From positions 1 to 54,866 of IMG/VR virus record IMGVR_UViG_3300013093_000004: a stretch of 54,866 nucleotides of DNA; one strand, 5' to 3'. The notes beneath the pieces are model-generated. The model worked only from the letters and a program-made list of their open reading frames with translations, had not been told where the DNA came from and did no database searches. Below, one piece after another: positions 1 through 5,724 of the stretch. This DNA is from a virus. Each line of letters opens with the position of its first letter. The first letter of the stretch is position 1. The translations under genes were made by a program, and so were the position numbers.

Positions 1-123
1 GAAGGCACGCTGATCAGCGCCAGCACGGTCGATCATGACGGCCGCATGGTGATCGAGGGCAAGGTCGACATGGCCATGCTGGCGCTGGTGACCGAGCGCG
101 TGCTGTTGCAGGAAATCTATCAC
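1..123. repeat. Direct terminal repeat, left copy
   Basis: The first 123 bases are identical to the last 123 bases (54744-54866). The repeat lies inside a coding frame that reads straight through it, which is what an assembler overlap on a circular or circularly permuted molecule produces. A physical terminal repeat is less likely because its ends fall at an arbitrary point within a gene. Confidence 0.95.
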
Positions 124-141
124 ATCGGGACGCCGGCATGA
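1..141 (+). CDS. C-terminal part of small early protein (continues from 54669)
   Basis: This is the end of a 71-residue reading frame that starts with GTG at 54669 and crosses the circular junction. Codons 1-123 repeat those at 54744-54866, and the frame then adds six new codons ending in TGA. The last residues read HIGTPA. The stop overlaps the ATG of the next gene in an ATGA arrangement, so the two are translationally coupled. The protein is charged at its N terminus and otherwise helical in composition. I recognise no family. The continuous frame is the best evidence that the molecule is circular or terminally redundant. Confidence 0.75.
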   Translation, partial: EGTLISASTVDHDGRMVIEGKVDMAMLALVTERVLLQEIYHIGTPA

Positions 142-479
142 CGCGCCGGGCAGACATCGCGCAGCGCAATGCGCAGATCGTCGCGCGGTATCGCGCCGGG
201 AAATCGCTGAACCATCTGGCCCGGGTGTTTGGCCTGTCGCAATCACGGGTGTGGTCGATCGTGGCGTGGTCCGTTCACCCGGACGAAGCGCCGCACCGGC
301 GCGCGCTGATGGCGCCGCGGCACCGTGGCGGGCGGCGCGCGATCTGGCCCGATTGCCCGCCGGAATATCGCGACGAATACCTGCAGCTTCGGCGCGTGAT
401 CGGATCAGCGGCAGCGCGCGACCAACTGATGCGCCTGGCCCGGCGCGGTGATGGGCCCAAGCAAGCGAGGGCACGATGA
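138..479 (+). CDS. Small helix-turn-helix protein
   Basis: A basic 113-residue protein. Residues 10-45 (QIVARYRAGKSLNHLARVFG, then LSQSRVWSIV) look like a helix-turn-helix of the sigma-region-4 or resolvase type. The C-terminal half is Arg-rich and has no motif I know. It overlaps its upstream neighbour (ATGA at 138) and the ParB-like gene downstream (ATGA at 476), so it is an internal cistron of the rightward early operon. A DNA-binding role is inferred from the HTH alone; the target is unknown. Confidence 0.7.
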   Translation: MTRRADIAQRNAQIVARYRAGKSLNHLARVFGLSQSRVWSIVAWSVHPDEAPHRRALMAPRHRGGRRAIWPDCPPEYRDEYLQLRRVIGSAAARDQLMRLARRGDGPKQARAR

Positions 480-1714
480 GCCGACCAGCAACCGACCGCC
501 TGAAAGTCAACCCGCCGTTGGGCCATATGCCGGCGCTGCAATATCTGCCGCCAGCCATGCTGCGGGTCGATGACAGCTATCAGCGCACGCTGGACAGCGA
601 TGCGAGCCGGACGCTGGTGCGGCAGATCGCGCAGTATTGGAATTGGGATTTGTGCCAACCGCTGGTGGTGGCGCGGCGCGACGATGACGAATTGTACGTG
701 ATCGACGGGCAGCACCGGCTGGCTGCAGCGAGGTTGCGCGGCGACATACCCCAGCTGCCGGCGGTGGTGGTGCGGTATGCCAGCGCGGCGGATGAAGCGG
801 CCAGTTTTGTCCATCTGAACCAGCAGCGGCGACCGTTGACGCGGGTCGATCTGTTCAAGGCGGCCGTCGCATCGGGCGATAGCGAAGCGACCGCCATTTT
901 GGACGCGGTTGCGGCGGCTGGGTTGACGATCGCGCCGCATACCAACCCGACCGCGTGGAAACCCGGTCAGATTGCCAATATCGGCGGGATTGAGCAATGT
1001 TGGCGGACGCGCGGGCCGAAGGTGAGCGCCGCGGCGCTGATCGCGCTGGAACGCGCGCTGCATGGCCAGGTGCTGCAATATGCGGGCACGATGTTTCCCG
1101 GCATCGCGGCGGTGGTGGAAGCCGAGATTGGCCGGCGGCGCTGGTCGCAGCGGGCACTGAACGCATTGATCGCGATGATTGGCTGCGCAGCGCAAATAGG
1201 CTGGCGCGCGAAGGTGCATCACAAGCGCGGTGAGCAACCGAACCTGAATTTTGCGCGCGCGGCCGAACAGGTGTTTCTGGAACATTGGGCGGCGTGGTGG
1301 CCTGGGCTTTTGCCTGATGACGGGTCGGAATTGCCGGATGATGTGACACCGGCTGGCGTTGCGCCCGCGCTTTCGCCAGATGTGGCGCCGAAGCCGGCGG
1401 CGGCGGAGCCCGCGGCGAAACCTTCGCCCGCCCCAAAGCCGGCCTTTGACTGGCTGAAACCCGGCGGGGCGGCGGCGAAGGCGCCGGCGCCGAAGGCAGA
1501 GCCGAAACCCGAACCGTCGCGCGGCAAGGCGCCCAGCATCGACTGGGGCAAGGTCCGTGCACAGGTGGCACCGACGCGGGTGACAGCGGCGGGCAAAGCA
1601 TTTCGGCCCGATGACGAAGGCAAAGCATGGTGCGATCAGTGCGATCGTCGGCGGACGTGGCCGGAAATCGACGGGTGCCGGGACAAGCATTGCAGCTTTG
1701 GAGCGAAGGCATGA
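476..1714 (+). CDS. ParB/DGQHR-like nuclease-fold protein with C-terminal zinc-ribbon-like tail
   Basis: The 412-residue protein has a ParB/sulfiredoxin-like N-terminal domain over roughly residues 15-130. Visible there are a YQR motif after the first strand (DDSYQRTLD), the hallmark VIDGQHRLAAA, and a following NQQRRPLTRVDLF segment. A helical middle is followed by an Ala/Pro/Lys linker (about 285-370) and a tail with CDQC and a later C-x5-C pair that could bind zinc. DGQHR or ParB-like proteins bind nucleotides or DNA, and some members (DndB) regulate DNA modification. It overlaps both neighbours and directly precedes a Gp88-like gene, so they may act together. The family assignment is good but the role is open; a phage partition function is unlikely without a ParA. 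Confidence 0.8.
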   Translation: MSRPATDRLKVNPPLGHMPALQYLPPAMLRVDDSYQRTLDSDASRTLVRQIAQYWNWDLCQPLVVARRDDDELYVIDGQHRLAAARLRGDIPQLPAVVVRYASAADEAASFVHLNQQRRPLTRVDLFKAAVASGDSEATAILDAVAAAGLTIAPHTNPTAWKPGQIANIGGIEQCWRTRGPKVSAAALIALERALHGQVLQYAGTMFPGIAAVVEAEIGRRRWSQRALNALIAMIGCAAQIGWRAKVHHKRGEQPNLNFARAAEQVFLEHWAAWWPGLLPDDGSELPDDVTPAGVAPALSPDVAPKPAAAEPAAKPSPAPKPAFDWLKPGGAAAKAPAPKAEPKPEPSRGKAPSIDWGKVRAQVAPTRVTAAGKAFRPDDEGKAWCDQCDRRRTWPEIDGCRDKHCSFGAKA

Positions 1715-2466
1715 CGGGCCTGCGCAACCCTTCGCCGCATGCGCAGCGGCGGTTTGTCGGGCCGGCGGCGACGGCCAAGGGTTTGACCCTGCCAGCGTTT
1801 CATTCGGCGGTGCGATCGGCGCGAACGCTGTTTCCATCGCGCGTGTTTGGCGCCGCCGAAGTCGCACGGGTGCTGAAGGATGGCCACCAGAGCCGCAAGA
1901 TCGGCAAGATGATCACCAAAGGCCGGCGGCGCGGCTGGCCGATTTTCACCCTGACGCTCGAAGAGCGGGCGACGTGCCCCAGATCCTGCCAAGAATGGCA
2001 GAGCTGTTATGGCAACCGCATGCAGGCCGCCGAACGGATCGAGGCCGGGCGCGTGCTGATGAATGCGCTGTCGCATGAGGTGATCGACCTGGCCGCAGAG
2101 CATCCGCGCGGTTTTCTGGTGCGGCTGCACGTGCTGGGCGACTTTTTCAGCGCGGATTATGTGGCGTTTTGGGCCGGCCTGTTGCGGGATGTGCCGGCGC
2201 TGCACCTGTTCGGTTTTACCGCGCATGCGCCGGATTCGCCGATTGGAGCGGCGATCGGCGCGATGATGGCGGCGCACGGCTGGGACCGCGCTGCCTTTCG
2301 ATATTCGGGAGCTGCCGGGAGCGACATGGCCGCGCGGGTGATCGGCCCCGGCCAAGACGATGCGGACGGGATCCTTTGCCCGGCACAGACCGGCGGAACC
2401 GACTGCTGCGCGACATGCGCGCTGTGCTGGCACAGCCAGCGATCCATCATTTTTCGGAGGCATTGA
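1711..2466 (+). CDS. Gp88-like cysteine-rich protein
   Basis: This 251-residue product (ATG overlapping the previous TGA) matches the pattern of the phage Gp88 family. It has an N-terminal cysteine group C89, C93, C99 in ATCPRSCQEWQSCYGN, a central VRLHVLGDFFS motif, FGFTAH, and a C-terminal cluster with C223, C232, C233, C236 and C239 followed by W. The cysteine pattern and alternating strand-helix layout suggest a metal or iron-sulfur TIM-barrel protein related to radical-SAM-like families. That part is inference, since the classical CX3CX2C is not present. An upstream in-frame start at 1627 is rejected because it lies within the preceding gene. Its biochemical activity is not known. Confidence 0.75.
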   Translation: MTGLRNPSPHAQRRFVGPAATAKGLTLPAFHSAVRSARTLFPSRVFGAAEVARVLKDGHQSRKIGKMITKGRRRGWPIFTLTLEERATCPRSCQEWQSCYGNRMQAAERIEAGRVLMNALSHEVIDLAAEHPRGFLVRLHVLGDFFSADYVAFWAGLLRDVPALHLFGFTAHAPDSPIGAAIGAMMAAHGWDRAAFRYSGAAGSDMAARVIGPGQDDADGILCPAQTGGTDCCATCALCWHSQRSIIFRRH

Positions 2467-2467
2467 G

Positions 2468-2803
2468 ATGCGACCAGAATTGACCATCGATACGTTCGCG
2501 CTGCCGCAATCCGCCCCGGATGGAAAACCAGCGGTGCAGGTGACGATCGTGCGCGACCGTTGGGCGCATCACGTGCGGTTGAGCATGGACGAGGCGCACG
2601 ATGCCTATGCCAAGCTGGGGACTGCGCTGGGCACGCTGAAGCTGGGAAAGGCTCTGGCTGCCGGCGATGACCCGCGCGCGGTGGAACGGATGAAGCTGGC
2701 GCGGCGTGCGGTCAAGATCGGCTGGGATTGCGCGGGGGTGTGCGCCGTCTTTGACATCACCGAGGTTGAATATCGGTGCCTGGCGCAGGAGGTGGCGCGG
2801 TGA
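2468..2803 (+). CDS. Hypothetical early protein, 111 residues
   Basis: It starts at ATG 2468, behind a clear GGAGG at 2456-2460, and overlaps the next gene's GTG. The N-terminal half is strand-like (TIDTFALP, VQVTIVRDRW). The C-terminal half is helical, with a stretch around VKIGWDCAGVCAVFDITEVEYRCLAQ that could be a degenerate HTH. It contains three cysteines but no metal-site spacing. It lies between the Gp88-like gene and the replication initiator, so a role in early DNA metabolism is possible. I do not recognise a family. Confidence 0.75.
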   Translation: MRPELTIDTFALPQSAPDGKPAVQVTIVRDRWAHHVRLSMDEAHDAYAKLGTALGTLKLGKALAAGDDPRAVERMKLARRAVKIGWDCAGVCAVFDITEVEYRCLAQEVAR

Positions 2804-3777
2804 GCATTCGGCTGATGACGATTGTGTGGGATATGCCGGATTTGAACCCCGGCGCGAAGCTGGTGCTGCTGTGTTTGGCCGACCAGGCCAACGATAACGG
2901 CACGCATTGCTGGCCCAGTGTCGAGACGATTTGCCGGCGGTCAGGTCAGGCAGAGCGGACGGTTCGGCGCATTTTGAATGACCTGGAACAGGCGGGCCAT
3001 ATCACGCGCCAGCATCGCAGCGGGACCAGCACGCAATACAAAGTGCACCCCTGCCAAAATGGCACCCCTGCCAAAATGGCACCCCTGCCAAATCGGCAGG
3101 ACACCCCTGCCATGGTGGCACCCCACCCCTGCCAAATTGGCACCCAAACCACCAATGAACCGTCAATGAAACAAGAACCCCCCAACCCCCTTGTCAGGGG
3201 GCGTGAGCGTGTGCCGATTCCTGCTGATTGGGTTTTGCCGGGGATTGACGATCTGCCGCCGGAGATCGGTGCGCTGGCCCGCCAGTGGCCGGCTGGGGCT
3301 TACCAAGCGGCTGGCAAGGCGTTTCACCAGCACTGGCGCGGTCGCGGCACGAAACGGCCCGATTGGTCGGCGAGCTGGGCGGCGCGGGTGCAGGCGCAGC
3401 ACGAAGTGGTGATGCGTGGCGCCAAGGCGGGCGTTTCGTACATCGGCGCAACAGCGGGCGGTGGCGTGGTGGCAGATCGGCCGCCGGTGGCGGCAAAAGC
3501 GCGCGAAGACGCTCATTCGGCCGAATTGCACGATGCGGTGCGCGAGACGGTTGGCGCGGCGGTTTGGTCGCAGTGGTTTGAGCCGATGGCGCTGCTGTTT
3601 CACGATTTGGGGCTGATGGTGGTCGCGCCGTCAAGATTTCATGCGGCGCAGATTGAGGCAAACCATCGCGGCACGATCGATGCTGCGCTGACCACGGCGG
3701 GGCGCGGCGTCGATTGGGTCAGGGTGATTGCTGAACAGCCGGCAGCGGCGAAAAAGGGAGCGGCGCGGCGTGGTTGA
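2800..3777 (+). CDS. Replication initiator: winged helix plus DnaA domain-I-like C terminus
   Basis: It starts at GTG 2800, eight bases after AGGAGGT (2786-2792) and overlapping the previous stop. Of 325 residues, 1-85 form a winged-helix domain like the N terminus of lambda O and phage HTH_36 initiators (LNPGAKLVLLCLADQAND, then WPSVETICRRSG, then RTVRRILNDLEQAGHI). Residues 83-115 are a low-complexity His/Pro/Cys/Gln segment encoded by iterons. The C-terminal 80 residues (AVWSQWFEPMALL, then LMVVAPSRFHAAQIEANH) resemble DnaA domain I, which contacts the replicative helicase. It probably binds its own iterons and recruits host DnaB. No helicase or primase gene is seen nearby, consistent with host helicase use. 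Confidence 0.85.
   Translation: MSIRLMTIVWDMPDLNPGAKLVLLCLADQANDNGTHCWPSVETICRRSGQAERTVRRILNDLEQAGHITRQHRSGTSTQYKVHPCQNGTPAKMAPLPNRQDTPAMVAPHPCQIGTQTTNEPSMKQEPPNPLVRGRERVPIPADWVLPGIDDLPPEIGALARQWPAGAYQAAGKAFHQHWRGRGTKRPDWSASWAARVQAQHEVVMRGAKAGVSYIGATAGGGVVADRPPVAAKAREDAHSAELHDAVRETVGAAVWSQWFEPMALLFHDLGLMVVAPSRFHAAQIEANHRGTIDAALTTAGRGVDWVRVIAEQPAAAKKGAARRG
3045..3139 (+). repeat. Five iterons inside the initiator gene: probable replication origin
   Basis: Five 17-bp units related to GCACCCCTGCCAAAATG start at 3045, 3062, 3079, 3101 and 3123, so their spacings are 17, 17, 22 and 22. Units 1 and 2 are identical and the others differ mainly in the last five bases. Extra GGCACCC half-sites lie at 3118 and 3139. 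A somewhat AT-richer stretch follows (3146-3177). A 6-bp stem CCCCCT/AGGGGG at 3186-3201 comes next. Iterons within the initiator gene are the arrangement of lambda ori in gene O, so this is the likely origin. Confidence 0.75.
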
Positions 3778-4330
3778 AAATCAGGTTGATACTTGGTGCG
3801 TGCTGCGCACCGCTGCCTCGCAAACGCTGCCGCTGGCCAAAGCGTTGACCGATGATGGCATCGCGGCCTGGACGCCCACCGAGGTGAAGCAGATGCGGGC
3901 GCGCCGCCAGGTGCCGGCCTATGAGCTGACCGTGGCGCTGATGCCGTCGGTCGTTTTCGCGCCATATGATCGGTTGTCGGATCTGATCACGCTGTCGCGC
4001 ACGGCGATGCCGTACAAAGTCTGGGATGCGGCGGTGCGCCGAATGGTGGCGCGCGGCTGGCCCCATTTCACCGTCATGCGGATCGCCGATCGGTATGCGC
4101 GGGTGGCTGATCGGGAACTGATCGGATTGCGGCGGATCGAACGGGTGCGGTTGACGGTGGCGAAACGGTCGATGTTTCGCCCAGGCGGCGCGGTGCGGCT
4201 GGTCGATGGTCCTGGCGAAGGATTGCGCGGCACGATCGACAGTGTGACCGCCGGCTTTGCGACGGTCAGCTTTCCCGGGTGGGCGCTGTCGATGAAGATC
4301 GCGTTTCATCTGCTGGAAATTGCAGAATAA
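3770..4330 (+). CDS. NusG-like transcription antitermination factor
   Basis: GTG at 3770 (AAAAAGGGAG ten bases upstream, overlapping the initiator's stop) gives 186 residues. The N-terminal half has the NusG/RfaH NGN pattern: WCVLRTAASQTLPLAKALTD, then DGIAAWTPTE, then a KQMRARR-type loop. The end holds a KOW-like repeat (FRPGGAVRLVDGPGEGLRG, TIDSV, ATVSFP). Such proteins bind RNA polymerase and make it pass terminators or pauses. It is the last gene of the early operon and sits just before the late promoter, the place of Q in lambda, so control of late transcription is a reasonable inference. A target site cannot be named from the sequence. Confidence 0.8.
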   Translation: MVENQVDTWCVLRTAASQTLPLAKALTDDGIAAWTPTEVKQMRARRQVPAYELTVALMPSVVFAPYDRLSDLITLSRTAMPYKVWDAAVRRMVARGWPHFTVMRIADRYARVADRELIGLRRIERVRLTVAKRSMFRPGGAVRLVDGPGEGLRGTIDSVTAGFATVSFPGWALSMKIAFHLLEIAE

Positions 4331-4405
4331 TCATATGCTTGCGCGGCATCGGCTGTAATTTTTTGCCGAATATTTTTCCATTTTAGGAATTTCTTTCCAT
4401 TGGCG

Positions 4406-4435
4406 TTGACAGCGCGAATCGCGGTCATGTATATG
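4406..4435 (+). promoter_or_regulatory. Probable late promoter
   Basis: A perfect TTGACA at 4406-4411 is followed 18 bases later by TATATG (4430-4435), or 17 bases later by GTATAT. It lies downstream of the NusG-like gene and upstream of the HNH-terminase-capsid operon. The preceding 4350-4400 is rich in T and A runs and could act as an UP element. Transcription would begin near 4442, which rules out an ATG at 4437 as the start of the next gene. Confidence 0.65.
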
Positions 4436-4580
4436 GATGTTCACGTTTTGGCCCCGTTTGCCGGACCGACCGTTCAAGGCGCGTGATTATCCCCCTTGGA
4501 CCGGCTCGTTTGAAACCTCGTTTGAGCGGGGCTGCTGCCGCATGGCGGCGTTCAATCATGGATGTCCAAGCATGGTCGCG

Positions 4581-4898
4581 ATGGCGAAACCCCGGCTGGG
4601 AATGGCCAAGGCGCGTCGGCTGGCAACCCCACCAAAAGTGGCTGCTGCGGATTATCAGTCCCCCGAACACAAGGCTTGGCGCGAAGCGGTGATCGCACGC
4701 GCTGGGCGGCGATGCGAGGCGGTGATCGATGGCAAGCGCTGCTGGAAAGCTGAGCCGCGTCATCGCATGTTCGCCGACCACATCGTCGAGATCAAAGACG
4801 GCGGCGCGCGGCTCGATCCGGACAACGGACAATGCCTTTGCGGCGCCCATCACACGGCCAAGACGGCCGCCACCAGAGCAGCACGGCGGTTCATCTGA
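4581..4898 (+). CDS. HNH endonuclease next to the terminase
   Basis: The HNH fold is visible in CEAVIDGKRC, then HRMFADHIVEIKDGG, then DNGQCLCGAHHTAK: two zinc CxxC-type pairs framing the DHI histidine and the NxxxLC(x)2H end. HNH proteins beside HK97-type terminases are known to assist terminase cleavage at packaging sites. The start is uncertain. ATG codons at 4542 and 4572 are in frame, and 4581 is chosen because family members begin close to the MAKPRL-like segment. The product is about 105 residues and would be the first gene from the late promoter. Confidence 0.8.
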   Translation: MAKPRLGMAKARRLATPPKVAAADYQSPEHKAWREAVIARAGRRCEAVIDGKRCWKAEPRHRMFADHIVEIKDGGARLDPDNGQCLCGAHHTAKTAATRAARRFI

Positions 4899-4912
4899 CC
4901 AAGCGCGGCCTC

Positions 4913-5069
4913 GCTGAAAAAATCGTTCACTTTCAATGCATTGTAGCGCCCGCCGAACGGATGGTGACCCTCGCCACCCGGTAGGGGGTTTCGGATGGGC
5001 CGCCGCCGTCGCGGGCAACCGCGTTTGACCTCACGCAAAGATTTTTTTTCGCTCACTGATTTTTTCAGC
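4913..5069. repeat. Dyad in the non-coding stretch before the terminase genes (candidate packaging site)
   Basis: Between the HNH gene and the small terminase (4899-5115) there is no credible gene. GCTGAAAAAATC at 4913-4924 and GATTTTTTCAGC at 5058-5069 form a perfect 12-bp inverted repeat 133 bases apart. TCGTTCACT and TCGCTCACT recur as near-direct repeats beside each arm, and TCACGC/GCGTGA flank the right arm. The position fits a cos or pac recognition region, but no nicking site can be identified. Confidence 0.4.
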
Positions 5070-5115
5070 AGCGTGATTTTGACGGCGGAGGAAAATTAAT
5101 CGGGGTCGAAATCGT

Positions 5116-5724
5116 ATGGCAAAACGCGGACGACCGGCCAAAGAGCCCAGCGAAGGCGACAGGGCAAAAGTCGCTGATTTACGGGCAAAAAAAGTACCCG
5201 TCGCTGATATAGCGGCGATCTTTCAGATGTCAGTTCCCACGCTGCGGAAATATTTTCGGGACGAATTTTTTACCGGAAAAAAAATCGCGGCGGAGAAAAA
5301 ACCAAGCCGCGAAGTCACCGAAGCCCTCCGGGCCAAGGTCACCCGGTATCTTGGTTATGGCATGGGCCCCGAAGACATCGCCCTGGCGATCGGGTACCAC
5401 GGCGAAGGCGAATACGAAAATTTCCGCGCCGACTATGCTCATGAATTGCGCATCGGCCGGGCGATCACCCGGGCTGAAACGATCGACCGCTTGGTCAACC
5501 AGAGTGCCGGCGGTCTGATCGGCGCCACCACCAAGCTGGAAGCGCTGAGCCGGCCAACGCCAACGAAGGAAGGGCCGGCGGCGCCAGCTGGGGAGTACAT
5601 CGGCAAAAAGACGGTCGCCAAAGCAGACGCGGCAACGGCCATTGCGGCGGGCGGAATGTTTGCCCCGCGCACCCCGCCTCGCCTTGCCGCCGTCAACGGT
5701 CAGCCGGTCACAAAGCCTGATTGA
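5116..5724 (+). CDS. terS: Terminase small subunit
   Basis: A basic 202-residue protein begins MAKRGRPAKEP and contains two HTH-like units, VADIAAIFQMSVPTLRKYFR (about 37-56) and PEDIALAIGYHGEGEYENFR (about 87-106), followed by a helical segment and a loose Ala-rich C terminus. Small terminase subunits bind the packaging site and load DNA into the large subunit. The gene directly precedes terL and overlaps it by one base. The upstream CGGGG at 5101-5105 is a weak ribosome site, and a better GGAGG at 5087 is too far away. Identification rests on size, HTH content and position rather than a strong motif. Confidence 0.7.
   Translation: MAKRGRPAKEPSEGDRAKVADLRAKKVPVADIAAIFQMSVPTLRKYFRDEFFTGKKIAAEKKPSREVTEALRAKVTRYLGYGMGPEDIALAIGYHGEGEYENFRADYAHELRIGRAITRAETIDRLVNQSAGGLIGATTKLEALSRPTPTKEGPAAPAGEYIGKKTVAKADAATAIAAGGMFAPRTPPRLAAVNGQPVTKPD

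Noticed and set aside
476-1714. ParB as a plasmid-type partition protein
   Set aside because: No ParA gene or centromere-like repeat array is present, and the phage has an integrase and attP, so extrachromosomal partition is not supported.
275-1867. 530-residue minus-strand open frame
   Set aside because: Extremely rich in Arg, Pro and His, without a family pattern. It is antisense to the ParB-like gene, whose motifs are clear on the plus strand; high GC makes such frames common.
3045-3139. CRISPR array
   Set aside because: The units are 17 bp with no spacers or with five-base gaps, located inside a coding frame. They fit initiator iterons, not repeats of a CRISPR.
4331-4400. Terminator at the end of the early operon
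   Set aside because: T runs are present (TTTTTT near 4360, TTTTT near 4374), but no GC-rich stem precedes them in the right position. They are better read as AT-rich sequence before the late promoter.
4437-4580. Longer start for the HNH gene at ATG 4437
   Set aside because: This ATG lies at the predicted transcription start of the late promoter, has no ribosome site, and adds residues that do not look like HNH proteins.
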